From assembly GCA_016946835.1 (NCBI GenBank), contig JACVTC010000191.1, positions 1-52,500 on the forward strand: 52,500 bases of DNA, read 5' to 3'. This stretch comes from Neocallimastix lanati (nom. inval.) (taxonomy: Eukaryota > Neocallimastigomycota > Neocallimastigomycetes > Neocallimastigales > Neocallimastigaceae). Each line of letters starts with the position of its first letter. The first letter of the stretch is position 1. The translations under genes and the position numbers were made by a program. The notes beneath the pieces were generated by a model. The model had not been told where the DNA came from and ran no database searches. It saw nothing but the letters and a program-made list of their open reading frames with translations. Positions 36,390 to 49,138 of this stretch are shown here, piece by piece.

Positions 36390-38388
36390 ATCACCGCATT
36401 ATAATTAATTTAAGGAGTGTTAAAATGATCTATTAATGATTTAAATAACATTATATTAATTTTTTTATAATCATTTAAAGAATTCTATAGATTAATGATA
36501 ATTAAATAAACTTTTAAATATTTAAATAATTAAAATCAATTAATGGAATTAAAAATGAAATATTAAAACATAATTTTTTTTTCAATGTTTTATTAATTAT
36601 AACTTATATAATATTAAGAAAAAAAATCTTTTTTTTTTAAATTTTAAAAAATTGAAATCATTAAGTTTTAAAATATTTTTTATTTTATTTTATTGTAAAT
36701 AGAATTCTAATTAAATAAATATAATTATTTGTAGGTGAATAAACATATACTTTTTTTTTATTTTCTATCTAAATTTTTTTTTTTTTTTTTTTAAAATTTC
36801 CATATTATATAAAAATATATCCATTTATTTTATTAAATAATTCTAACTGTTAAATAAAGAAAATAAAATAAACTAAAAAAAAAAAAAAAAAAAGAGAAAC
36901 ATTTTGATTTATTTATTTTGTGTATAATTAAATACATCCATAATTAAATTTTAATATATGATTTATAAAATTAAAAAAAAAAAAAAAATAAACAATAAAG
37001 CAGAAAAATTAAAAAAGCTTAATAATAATCATATTATTAAAATAAATAGTAAATAATAATAAATAATAATAATTTTTGTATTTTAATTATATATAAATTT
37101 CTAATTTTTTTAATTTTTTTTTCTTCTAATAGAAAAAAAAAAAAATAAATAGGGTATCATTAATAATTTTAGCCGTTTTATTTAATTATGATATATAATA
37201 CAATATACTACAATATATATTTTTTTGTTCATTATTTGTGTATTTAATTTTTTTTTTAAAAAATAATTTCTTTTTTAATTTATTCCATTAATAATATTAA
37301 AATTAACCAATGATAACGAAGGAATATTGAATATGAATAAATATTATTAATTAACATTTATTATTTAATTTTTATTACTATTATTATTATTATTATTATT
37401 ATTTTTCAATATTTAAATTATATTCAGTTATTCATTATTAAGATTAAATAATAATTATGTAAATAATATTTTATATATCTATTTTTATATCATTCATTTC
37501 AATTTTATTTAATATTTCATTATGGATACTAAATATTATAAAATATATATTCTTAATTTTTAATTAATAAATAAAAAAAGTTTATTCATTATAATTTAAT
37601 ACTTGTACCACATTAACTAATTATTTATATCATAATGTATTCATGCATAGCCGTTTTTATTTATTTCATTTTGTTCATTTATATCTAAATTAGAATAAGT
37701 ACAAAACTTTATTATATAATAAAATGAAAAATATATCACATCAGAAATATTTAATAAATTAAAATTTTATTAATTAAAATTAATTAATATTCTTTTTGAT
37801 ATAAATATATTATTATACTTCATTTAATATAGTTATTACATATTAATATAGAAATTTTTTAAAAATTTTTTTCTTTTATATAAATATATTATATAATATA
37901 TATTAATATACTATATAATACAATATATTATATACTATATACTACATGGTATATGGTATATTATTCAGTTGAGAATCATATAAATATCAAATATTTTCCT
38001 TAATTTTTCGTCATCTTGTTCATTTTTTAATTGTAATTTATATTTTGTATATTATAGTATCTTGTATAAATAAAAAACAATTAAAAAAAAAAATTTATAT
38101 ATATTATTATTTTTATGAAACATTTTGTTAAATATATATTATTTTAATCTTTAAAAGTTTATATTTGTATATATTTTTAGAAAAAAAAAATATATTCCAT
38201 TATATTATATACATCATATATACATAAATATATATATATATTTTTTTTTCAATTATATTTAGTAAAAAAATCAACTATATTATTTTTTCAAATAATTTTA
38301 ATTTATTTTAATTTCAAGAAAATAAAAGTAAAAATATAAAAAGAAATTAATAAAAATCAAACAGATCAAACGAAAAAAATAGTCAATC
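36200..38388. other. AT-rich stretch upstream of the secreted-protein gene
   Basis: No gene is supported. Contents are A/T runs (for example A at 36354-36385), TATATA-rich sequence from 37800 to 37980, and an A-rich leader with AAATCAAACAGATCAAACG just before the start codon at 38389. The promoter cannot be singled out because TATA-like words occur throughout. Confidence 0.4.
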
Positions 38389-40233
38389 ATGGAATATTCA
38401 AAATTATTTTTAGTTTTATGTTTTATTATTGCCTTAACTAAGGCTATCCCAGTTCCACCAATTGACCCAGCAACATTTTTAGAAGAAATTCAAAGTGGAG
38501 AATTCAAAAATGAAATACCAGAAGATAATGCTCCAGCCAACAATGAAGTTGTTGAAGATCCTCCACATGTTGTTGAAGTTGAAGCACCAAATTATGAAGA
38601 ATATGATCAAAATGATGAACCAGCTCCAGCTTTCGTAGTTGAACATTTTGAAGAACCAGAAGATGAACAAAATCAAGAATTTGCTGAAGTCCCAGAACCA
38701 GTACAAGATGAACCAGTACAAGATGAACCAGTACAAGATGAACCAGAACAAGATGAACCAGTACAAGATGAACCAGAACAAGTTGAACCAGTACAAGATG
38801 AACCAGCACAAAATGAACCAGCTCAAGATGAACAAATCTTTATTGATCCTGAAGCTGATCAAGAACCACAAGATATTAGTACAGATACTAATAATGTTGT
38901 AAGTGAAAACATTGGTAATATTACTAATGATATTTTAGGTAGTGTATCTTTTGCTATTAAATCTGCCCTTGAAGAAGAATTAGGTACTGAATCTAATGAT
39001 ATTGCTACAAACGGACTTATTAATAATGTTATTGTTGATATTCTCAATAAAACTTCTGATAATATAAAGGGTGCTGTTGGAGATATTCTTAAAAATGATA
39101 TGAATAATGGTGATAATTACGAACAAATTGCTACTAATGCTGCTGAAAAGGTTGCTGATATTTTAGGTCATAATGTTATTACTTCTATTGCTTCAAACAT
39201 TAACTTCAATCTTGATTATGAAAACATTTCTAAGAATGTTTTGTCTAGTACTACTAAAAATATTCAAAAATTCATTCAAAGTAATCTTGAAACAAGTAAG
39301 GCTGTTGTTGATCAAACTTTAACTAATGAATCTTCTGAAGATATGACAATCTCTAATGCTAACGATATTGCAACAATGATTACTAATGGTGTTAGTTACC
39401 TTATAAAGAGTACCTTATGTGAATCTTTAGGTGATGATACTAGTGATGTTTGTGACAACATTTCTAACAGTGTTATCGTTAGTGTAGCTGGTGTCTTAAA
39501 TGACATTATTAAGAACAGTGTTAACTCTGCTAATGGTAATGGTCTTACTATTGCTTGTGCTGCTATTCCATCTGAAGTCTTCCAAAAATTAACATATCCT
39601 GTTACTAATGCTATTAGTTCTCAACTTAACACTAATAATGAAGCTGAAAGTGTTTCAAAGATGGCAAACAATGTTCTTACTCTTATCATTAATTCTGTTG
39701 AAAACTTACTTTGTGCTGATAGAGCAAAAAACAATGAAGATGAATCTGGTAGTATTATAATAAAGGATATTAATGGCTTAGCTACTCACATTATTAACAA
39801 GATTAACAATATGAATGATGATGTTGTTTCCACTCTTCGTAATGAAAAGGAAGAAAATCAAAATGTTTCTGGTGATATTGCTAGTGGTATTTCTAATATT
39901 CAAGAAAGTCTTAAGACTGAAGTCGAGACTAACGGTGTTCCAGAACAACAACCTGAATTACCTCAAACCGATGAACAACAACCAGCTGAAGAACCACAGC
40001 AAGAACAACCAGTTGAAGAACAACAAGAACAACCAGTTGAAGAACAACAAGAACAACCAGTTGAAGAACAACAAGAACAACCATTTGAAGAACAACAAGA
40101 ACAACCAGTTGATGAACAACAAGAACAACTAGTTGATGAACAACAAATAAATGAAGAAGGAGAAGTCAATGAAATTGTTCCAGAGAAACTTGCTTTCAAG
40201 TTTGTAAGACCAGCAAATATGCCTGTTTATTAA
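38389..40233 (+). CDS. Secreted acidic repeat protein, 614 aa
   Basis: A single intact exon. Residues 1-19 form a signal peptide (KLFLVLCFIIALTKA, likely cut before IPVPP). Residues about 20-165 are acidic and Pro-rich, with nine or so DEPVQ/EQDEP-type pentad repeats at about 103-147. The middle (175-460) looks helical and contains an internal duplication: residues about 178-232 (NITNDILGSVSFAIKSALEE) and 326-380 (DIATMITNGVSYLIKSTLCE) share the pattern I-x-N-x-V-S-x-I-K-S-x-L. Residues about 520-585 hold EQPVEEQQ repeats, and the protein ends FVRPANMPVY. Codon use is less AT-biased than its surroundings, as for an expressed gene. No enzyme motif and no dockerin are seen. An extracellular or cell-surface structural role is inferred. 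Family not recognised. Confidence 0.88.
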   Translation: MEYSKLFLVLCFIIALTKAIPVPPIDPATFLEEIQSGEFKNEIPEDNAPANNEVVEDPPHVVEVEAPNYEEYDQNDEPAPAFVVEHFEEPEDEQNQEFAEVPEPVQDEPVQDEPVQDEPEQDEPVQDEPEQVEPVQDEPAQNEPAQDEQIFIDPEADQEPQDISTDTNNVVSENIGNITNDILGSVSFAIKSALEEELGTESNDIATNGLINNVIVDILNKTSDNIKGAVGDILKNDMNNGDNYEQIATNAAEKVADILGHNVITSIASNINFNLDYENISKNVLSSTTKNIQKFIQSNLETSKAVVDQTLTNESSEDMTISNANDIATMITNGVSYLIKSTLCESLGDDTSDVCDNISNSVIVSVAGVLNDIIKNSVNSANGNGLTIACAAIPSEVFQKLTYPVTNAISSQLNTNNEAESVSKMANNVLTLIINSVENLLCADRAKNNEDESGSIIIKDINGLATHIINKINNMNDDVVSTLRNEKEENQNVSGDIASGISNIQESLKTEVETNGVPEQQPELPQTDEQQPAEEPQQEQPVEEQQEQPVEEQQEQPVEEQQEQPFEEQQEQPVDEQQEQLVDEQQINEEGEVNEIVPEKLAFKFVRPANMPVY

Positions 40234-40904
40234 AAAAAAAAAAAAAATTAGACAATAAAATATTTTAAAATGCACATTAAAAAAAATATTTTAAAAATTG
40301 TGGAAAATTTTTTTTATAATATATAAAAAATAAAAATATTTTTATTTATTATTTTTTTTTTTTATTATTATTTATTTTAGATATTTATTTAGACAAGTTA
40401 TAATTATATATAATTAATTATAAGAATGTTATTATTAATCAAAATTTAAAATGTAATATGCTGTATTAATGGAAAATATATTAAAGTTTTTTTTTGTATA
40501 TAAAATTTTTTTATTAAAAATGAAAAAGAATTTATTTTTAATAATATAATAAAAAGAATTTAAAAAAAAAAAAAAAAAAAAAAAGGTCTTATTTTATTTT
40601 TTTGTTTATTAAAATTTTTAAAATAAAATGTGATATTTATACTATATAAGTACTATTGTATTTATTAATTTATTTTTCTTTTGTTTTATGTAATTATTAT
40701 TGTTTTTTTTATTATAATTTTAAATAAAAGTTAAGGTTATATATTTATATTTTGAAATATAATTTTTTTTTTCATATTTATATATTAATATGTTATATAA
40801 ATAATTAATAAAATAGTAATAATAGAAAAAATTTTTATTGATTTGTAATAAAGTACGATGTTTTTATTAATCTTAAAATTTTAAATGACTGATGTAAATA
40901 TTTT
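40234..40904. other. Convergent intergenic region
   Basis: This separates the 3' ends of the secreted-protein gene and the NSUN7-like gene. It is only A/T sequence with an A run just after the stop at 40233 and another at 40562-40584. Shared 3' processing signals such as AATAAA occur by chance in this composition, so none is assigned. Confidence 0.4.
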
Positions 40905-40954
40905 TTATTTCCATGGATTTGGATTTGGAACCTAATAATATATATATAATTGTA

Positions 40955-40986
<32 letters not shown>

Positions 40987-41766
40987 AGATTTATTAAATA
41001 AATAAATAAATAAGAATATTATATATATATATATATAAAGAAAAAAAACAGATATAGTGTGAATATTTAACATTCATCAATATCATAAATTTAAAAATTA
41101 AAAATATAGAAAAACAAAAAATAAAAAAAAAAAAAAAACAAATAGCAACAAAAAATATTAATAACTATTTTTTTTTTTTTTTTTTAAATCAATTCTTTTT
41201 AAAAAAAAATAGAAAAATTTACTTACCGGATATTTATTGCCATATAAATTCTTTTTGTTTAGATGCTTCATAGCATCATATTGAGGGGCGTAGAATCTTT
41301 GTAAATTAGCAATACTATAACCATAAATCCATAAATTATCCATATTAATTTTTTCAGCTCCAGGTTTATTTAAATTACCTCCATTTCCTGCCATTTCCAC
41401 TAAGGTACCAACAGACTCAGATTCATCATTAGTGTCATTTTTAGTTGCTTCGTTGATGGATTGCTTACTTTCGGTTAATTTTTTCTTACTTTTACTTATT
41501 TTTTTATTTAATGAAGTTGTGGAGCTTTCTGTGGTATTACGATTAATCCTTTCATTAGATTTTAATTCGTTTAATGAGGAACCAATTGAAGCTATATATA
41601 TATATATATATAATTTTTTTTTTAAAAAATCAAATATTAAAAAAAAAAAAATAATAATTAATAAATATTTGATTTATTATTTAAGGTATTATTATATATA
41701 TTAATTCATTTATTATTATTATTATTGTTATCATATTTTTAATAATATTTTACATTTTAAAAATTG

Positions 41767-41803
<37 letters not shown>

Positions 41804-42206
41804 TTAGAATTAATAATAAAAATTAATAAGAATATACCTCTTTTTTTCTTTTCACTCAAACTGGAAGTACTTTTGCTTTTTTTAATATTCTTACCAATTT
41901 TCTTTTTTAATTTCTTTTTTTTCTTCATGTTGACATCTTGCTCAAGTGCTAGTTCACTTTTTGTTAGATCTCCACTTTGTAACTCATCATAATTTCCATT
42001 TTCTAAATAGGCTTTTTCAGATTTACTCATGGTCCTACAACGAGAAAGACAGGCAATATATATACCATTTCTATATTTATTAGGTCTTAACTTTAAACAT
42101 TCACCTTTTTTTTTTTTTTTTTTTTTTTTTATTAGAATTAATATTAATATATCATTATATTATATATTATAATATTTTTATAATAATAAAAGTAAAAAAA
42201 AAAGTA

Positions 42207-42254
<48 letters not shown>

Positions 42255-42854
42255 AAAAAATTTATTAATTAATCATTATGAATATTTTATTTATATTATT
42301 GTTCCTATAATTGATTGAATTATTATATATATGCATATTTTTTTTTTTTTTTTTTTTTGAAAAAAAGAAAAATAGAAATAATTTTCTTACTGAATTCATA
42401 ATCATAATTTGTTTCATTAAAAAATCTTGGTAATACACACTTCAGTTCAAACTTATCAATATTATTTTCCATTTCTAATAAATGACTTATAATAGCTTCA
42501 TTATCTTCTTTTTTTACTGTTCTTGAAATAAATGTTACTGACTTTGTCGACGGGACTAAATGATAATTTAATTATATATGTTGAAAATTTAATATACATG
42601 TGTTAAAATTATACTGTATATATATTTACAGAGTATAATAATAAAATGTATATATATAACTTTTTTTTTTTTTTTTTTTTTTTAAACATATATTTACATT
42701 TTAAGGCATGATTTAAAACATTTTCAGCATTTTTCCTCATTAATGTTATATCTTTTTTAGAATATTCTTCATTTGGGAATTCTTCAAAATATTAATGTAT
42801 AAAGTTGAAAATATATATATATATATTATTTAAATTGTAATTAAAAATAAAATT

Positions 42855-42891
<37 letters not shown>

Positions 42892-42996
42892 TTTTATTTT
42901 TATAAAATTTACCTGATTCTTGCATCATATAACCCAACTTATCGATAATGGCATTTCCAATTGATCTTGGTTCACATATAATTGCACCAACCTTTT

Positions 42997-43046
<50 letters not shown>

Positions 43047-44020
43047 TGATTTAAATTAAAATATTATTTTAATATGTTTAAAAGTAAACTTGTATAACAT
43101 TTAATTATATATGGTTTATAGGTTATATATAGGATAAAAGAAAAGATTTCATGCTCTATAGAGAGAATGATAATATTTAATTACATTTGAAAATTTTTCA
43201 TCATATGGATCAGTTAAAAGAAAATCAGTACATAAAATTTCAACATCTAATTATTGTTATTTTTATCATTATTATTACATATATATTTTTATTTTATATA
43301 TATATATATATATTTTTTTTTTTTATTTTTTATTAAAATTAATATTATTGTATTTTGGTAGGTATTACTATCATTTTACCATTATTTATTATTTATTATT
43401 TATTATTTATTATTATTAGTTATCATTTAACTATTTATTCATTGCTTATATTTACTTTTTACTCCTTGGGCTATGAATTTTTCTTTCAATTCTTCTGCTT
43501 TGGCTAATGATTTTTCAAATACAAATATTTTTCTTGAATTATTAAATAATGCTGCTAAATGAGAAGTTCTTGTTCCATTACCAGCAATGGTATCAATAAT
43601 ATCCATATTTTCTGGAATAATATCAAATATATGATGAGGACCTAAACAACTAGCTTTATCCTATAATTTTGATTTAATTATTGAAAAATTATTAAAGTAA
43701 TATTAATGAATTATTATTATCATTATTATTATTATTATTATTATTTTTATTTTTAAATTCAATAATTATGTAATTTTTTTATTTTAAATAATTATAATAT
43801 TATATAATTATAATTATTTTATTTTATTTTTATTTTTATTATTAATTTTATCATTTAAATAAAATTCTATAGAATTAAATTATATAAAATACCTGAGGAA
43901 TTAATATTTTTTCTTCTACTAAGAAGGAATTTAATAAATTTTCATAATTACATGCTGGTACGTCAATAACATCATTTAAATCAATATCATAGTATACTGT
44001 ATTCAATTCTGAATTGCTAC

Positions 44021-44058
<38 letters not shown>

Positions 44059-46269
44059 GTTGTAAAATTAATATTGATTAATTAAATAATTTTACAAAAC
44101 AATAATATTAAATAGATTTTATATTTAATGATAATCTTCAGGTATTTTTAAATATACATATATACTAGTTTATAATTATTTTTATTATTTACTAAATCAT
44201 TTTCTATAAATTATTACTTTTCTTCCTCATTTTCTTGAGAATTAGGTGCATTGGTAATTCGATATCCCATTTGCATTAATTCTTCAAAAACTTGGTCTTT
44301 GGTTTGTTTTAAGGTGTTAATTCTAAAATACTTTGGCATTTCCGCTATATATAGATTTTTGATAATGTATTGATAACAAAATTATAATAATAATAATATA
44401 AAAAAATTTATATATAATATTATATTTTAATTTTAATTTTAATGTTAATTTTAATTTTAATTTTAATTATTTTTGACTATATAAATAAAGTAAATGATTT
44501 TTCTTTAAAAAAAAATGATATATATAATTCTATATTTTAATTTTAATTTTTTTTTTAATTATTTTTATTTATATAAATTTTAAGTCAATGATTTTTTTTT
44601 CTTTTATTAATAAAATATTATTAATTTTTAATTACATGCTGAACTTTCTTTATTTCTAACTTCCATTGGAAGAATGTTTTCTAACTGCTCAGTAAGATCA
44701 GTACCATTCGCTTTTCTTTCAATACGAATACGTGCAAATGCTGCTGCTAATTTAACTTCATGAGCTTTTAATGCTTCTTCCATTTTTTGTAATAAATTTT
44801 TATTTTCTTCACTTAAACTTTTAACATTTAAATCTTCTTCCATCGATCCATTAATATCCGCTACTTTATAATTCTTGGAATTAGACATTTTATCATGTTT
44901 ATTTCCTTTTTTGGTGACATGTCCTTTCTTATGTTTTTTAGAGGAAGTGGAGTAGACAGTTTCCGTACTCTCTGATGTTGCTTGCTTATCCTCCAGATCC
45001 AGATTAGAAAATAAATTATTGTTGTTGTTTAAACTTTCATTACTACTACTTTCTATATCATCATAAATAATTCCTGGCCATAGTGTAAAATTAAAATGAC
45101 GTCTCATTAAATCATAGACCATAATTTTTAATAAACATAAATTAGATAAAAACTAATTTTTTTTTTTTTTTTTTTTTAGTTGATTATAATATATATATAT
45201 ATATATATTTTATTATAATATATTATTATAATTTATTATTATTGTTATCATTATTATTGTCGTTGTTAGTTGTTGTTATTATTAGTGTTATTATAGTTAT
45301 TTCAAAATTTAACATTTTTTAAATGAAAAATATATTAAATTTTTTTTTAAATGTAATAAGATAATACAATTAATAAAAATCAATATAGATATTAAATGAA
45401 TTGTGTGTTGTAGTATTGTATATTAATTGATTATAAGTCATTGTGAAAATTATCAAAAAAACAAAATAAAAAAAAAAAAAAAGGAATTAAAAATAAAAGA
45501 AATTAAATTAGTAATTATATATATACATATATACATATATATTATATATATATATTTATTTATTTAAACATACCTGATTGTTATATACTAAAAACTGAGT
45601 TTTTACTAAGATGGTATCAATATATGACATATCTATTTTTTTTATTTTATTTTTTTTATTTTTTATTTTTTAATTAATATTTTAATAAATTTAATAAATA
45701 ATTAAATATTAATATTTATTATATATAGTATATAAAGGATAATAATAGAAAAAAAAAATAATATAATGTTAATAACTATATATTTTTATACATATATCTT
45801 TATTTTCTACTTTTTTTTTTTTTTTTTTTCTAGTAATAATAATTTTAAAAATTATCTATAAAGTAATATATATTTAAATATTAAATAATTTTTTTTTATT
45901 CATCTATATATTGTATTAATTACATTTAAGGGTATTATAACAGAGCTTATAGACATTATCTTTCGTTCTTCCTGTACAAATACTCTCTAATGATGCTTTA
46001 CGGTTATTAGAATAATTATTAGGCATAAGATTATGATTAACAATTTTCTCAAGAATATCTGAAGCATAGATGTATTCAATGGCATGTCTTGGTGTTAAAA
46101 TTCCAGAACTTATATCTTTTTCTGTGAGACTGGAAAGGGAACAGGAATAGGAATAATTAATAGGCTCACCAGAGCCATTACTAATGAGATTTCTTTTGTA
46201 TTGACCTATGGAAGGAAGGGAATCAAAAATAGTGGTGGTGGAGAAACTGTAATTACTCCCTAAGTTCAT
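40905..46269 (-). CDS. NSUN7-like methyltransferase-fold protein (13 exons), cysteine motifs altered
   Basis: Exons: 46269-45924, 45632-45574, 45152-44636, 44344-44218, 44019-43893, 43660-43456, 43246-43185, 42991-42913, 42781-42698, 42555-42391, 42104-41838, 41591-41227, 40931-40905. All 12 introns are GT-AG and in phase, giving 809 residues. NSUN proteins are SAM-dependent RNA cytosine-5 methyltransferases. Support: an N-terminal region whose spacing follows animal NSUN7 (DTILVKTQF ... MVYDLMRRHFNF ... KLAAAFARIRIE), then PKYFRINTLK, DKASCLGPHHIF (393-404), SAM motif DTIAGNGTRTSHLAALF (415-431), EPRSIGN (488-494) and SRTVKKEDNE (546-555). Active NSUNs have PCSG and TCS at the last two places; here both cysteines are Arg or absent. 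A Lys/Ser-rich C-terminal extension ends YPVPNPNPWK. Divergent from CFAP61. NSUN7 over NSUN5 is judged from memory of the family. Confidence 0.83.
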
Positions 46270-47462
46270 TTTTTTTTTTTTTTTTTTTTATTAATTCTAT
46301 TCTTTTCTTTTTTTATTTATTTTTTTTTTTTTATCTTGTTAATTTTTTAATAATTTGTCTTCTAAGTATTCGTTATATTCTTTTCTTATTTTATTTATAA
46401 ATAATAATAAAATATTTAATATTATTTTTATTTTTATTATTATTCCTTTTTTATTAATCTTTTATTTTAATAGTTTATTTTTTTTATTAATTAATGTATA
46501 TTATATTTTTAACTTTAAAAAATTATGAGATATATGAATATATATCTCTATATCAATGTGTTATTGCTTTATATCAATAGAAAATATTTTTTTTTTATTT
46601 ATTGTTAAAATTAAAAAATAAAAAGAATATTATAATATCTATGTAGTAATAAGAAAAAGAATAATTTAATTAAATTTAAAATGAAAAACAATTTAAAAAT
46701 AATAATATATATATATATCAATTATAAAAATAAATAATTAATGTTTTAATTCGATATATATATATTATTAATAATAAAAAATTAAGAAAAAAAAAAAAAA
46801 AAAAAAATCAAAAACTACGAACTGTTTGTATTATTTTAATCATAAACATTAAAATAAAAAGAATGATTCAAATAAACTTTAATTATTAAACTTTTTTACA
46901 AATTATTATTAAAATATTAAAATTATAAAAATCAGAATATAATAAAATAATTAAAAAAAAAAAATATATATATATATATATTTACCAAATTAATTTTTCA
47001 TAATTACTACAAATTAAACTTTTTAAAATTTTGAAAATAAAAAAAAAAAAATTTTTTTTTATTCATTTTTTTTCACTATAATCATTTATATATATATATA
47101 TAAAATGTTTATTATATTTGTTGTTTTTTACTTTATTTATTCAATGATTTTAGTGTTTCATTCTTTTTTTTTTAAATAGTAATTATTAATTATTAAATTA
47201 TTCAATTTTATATATATTATAAACTAATTTTTTTTTATATCTTATATTTCTTTTATTTGATTTTTTAATTTAAATTATATATTAAAAAGAAAAATATTTC
47301 ATTTGAGAATTACTACTTTATTTATTTAAAATATATATATATAAATAAAGTAGATATATATATATATTTTTTCCTTTCAAATTATTATTAATTATATTTA
47401 ATAATAATAATATTATTATATATTAATTTTATATTAATTTTATATCTAAAAAGGACTATAAT
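46270..47462. promoter_or_regulatory. Divergent intergenic region between NSUN7-like and CFAP61 genes
   Basis: These 1.19 kb separate the start codons of two genes transcribed away from each other, so both promoters must lie here or in upstream non-coding exons. The sequence is A/T runs and (TA)n tracts with A runs at 46793-46807 and 46953-46963. I looked for an RFX X-box-like GTTGCC...GGTAAC pair and saw none. A bidirectional promoter is inferred from layout alone. Confidence 0.4.
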
Positions 47463-49097
47463 ATGGAACGGATTACTTTAAGACGGGCATCAATAAATGA
47501 TATAGATGATATATATAAATTAATTCGAAAGGATGATTATTCTCTAAATAAACTAAAATTAAAATATGGAACTTCCAATATTTCATATTTAATGTAATAT
47601 ATATATATATTAACATAAAAAAAAAAAAAAAAAATTTATTGGACTTTTAATTTTTATTATAATGAATGATATAATATATATATATATTTAATATTTAAAT
47701 ATAAAGATATAAAGATAAATAATGATAATATAACAATAATTAATTGAAATATTTTATGTAATTGTACGATATATAATATATATTAAGTGATAACGCAGTA
47801 GTTAGTATTGTTGGTATTGATAATAAAACAAATCAAATTATTGGATTTATTAGTGTTTCATTATCACCTTATAAGGATTACATAAAAAATAAGGATTGGA
47901 CGGTTGAACTTTATAAACACTTTGAAATCAAGAACTGTATTGTAATGTCAAAATAAAACAAAACTAAAATAAAATAAAAAAAATAACGACACATATACAT
48001 TAAATTATATATATATATATGTATTAATTTTATATTTATATGTTTATAAATAATATATATTAAAAAAATTATTTTTATATACCTATATATATAAATATAT
48101 CATAAATATAATTTTTAATTTCATATATAATATTTTATTATCAATTCTATTATATATATATATATATATATATACTTATAATTCAATCGATATTTTCTCC
48201 ACTTTATTAAGCCATACAATACGATGTTCTTATCATGCTGTGTTTATGATCAGAATTATTCTACTGATTTCTTATTTTATTCCTTAAAACAAATATATTT
48301 ATTCTTACCAAATTTAAAATATATCGGTTATTTAGTTCCAGAAACTCATGAAATTGATAAAAATCTTTGTAGTCCTGTTCCTCCAAAATCATATAACGGG
48401 TGTCATTTAAATAAAAATAATAGTTCAGACGAATCAAGTCACACAAATATAAATACTACGACAACAACAACAACTCTTAAACAACGATTTTTCTTTAATA
48501 AATGTAAAGGAATTAGGCAAAAAGATGATATACATTATTCTAATTCATTATGGATGTGTTTCCGTGTAGATTTAGTATATATCTTAAAGATAAGAAAAGC
48601 AAGAGTAGAAGATTGTGATGATTTAATTCCAATGTTTAAACAGAAAAATGTAAAAAAAAAAAAAAAAAAAATACATTAAAAATTATTTATTATTATGACC
48701 TTAAAAAAAAAAAAAAAAAAAAAAAAAGAAACATATTTAAAATATTTTTTATTAAAACATTAATATCATTAATATAATATATAAATTTTTATTTTAATAA
48801 AAAAAAATTTTTTTTTTTTTTCAATTAATAATTAGCTCATGGATGATCCAGATAATATTTATTATTTTTCAGAATTATTAGAAAATAATGATGAAAATAT
48901 GAATACCATTGTTGGTGTGGTTAGTATTTTTTTTTATTTTATTTTTTTGTTTAAAAATAAAAAAATAAAAAAATAAAAAAATAAAAATATAAAAAAATTA
49001 TTATGATTTATATTATAATATTTAAAAAATAATTAATAAAATAATTAATAAAATAATTAATAAAATAATTAATAAAATAATTAATAAAAATATTAAT

Positions 49098-49138
<41 letters not shown>

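Noticed and set aside
38479-38902. Frames of 87-130 codons in other frames of the secreted-protein gene, and a Cys/Ser frame at 39963-40199
   Set aside because: They are shadows of the repeat-encoding DNA. The real frame has a signal peptide, sensible composition and full length.
41158-41400. Stop of the NSUN7-like gene inside the frame ending KRIDLKKKKKNSY
   Set aside because: A good donor (CCG|gtaagt) precedes that tail, and an exon at 40931-40905 adds VPNPNPWK and a stop in phase. The retained-intron ending remains possible but less likely.
41731-42030. Separate small Lys-rich minus ORF starting MSKSEKAY
   Set aside because: The frame continues upstream to an acceptor at 42104 with NSUN-like residues (NKYRNGIYIACLSR), so it is exon 11 of the NSUN7-like gene.
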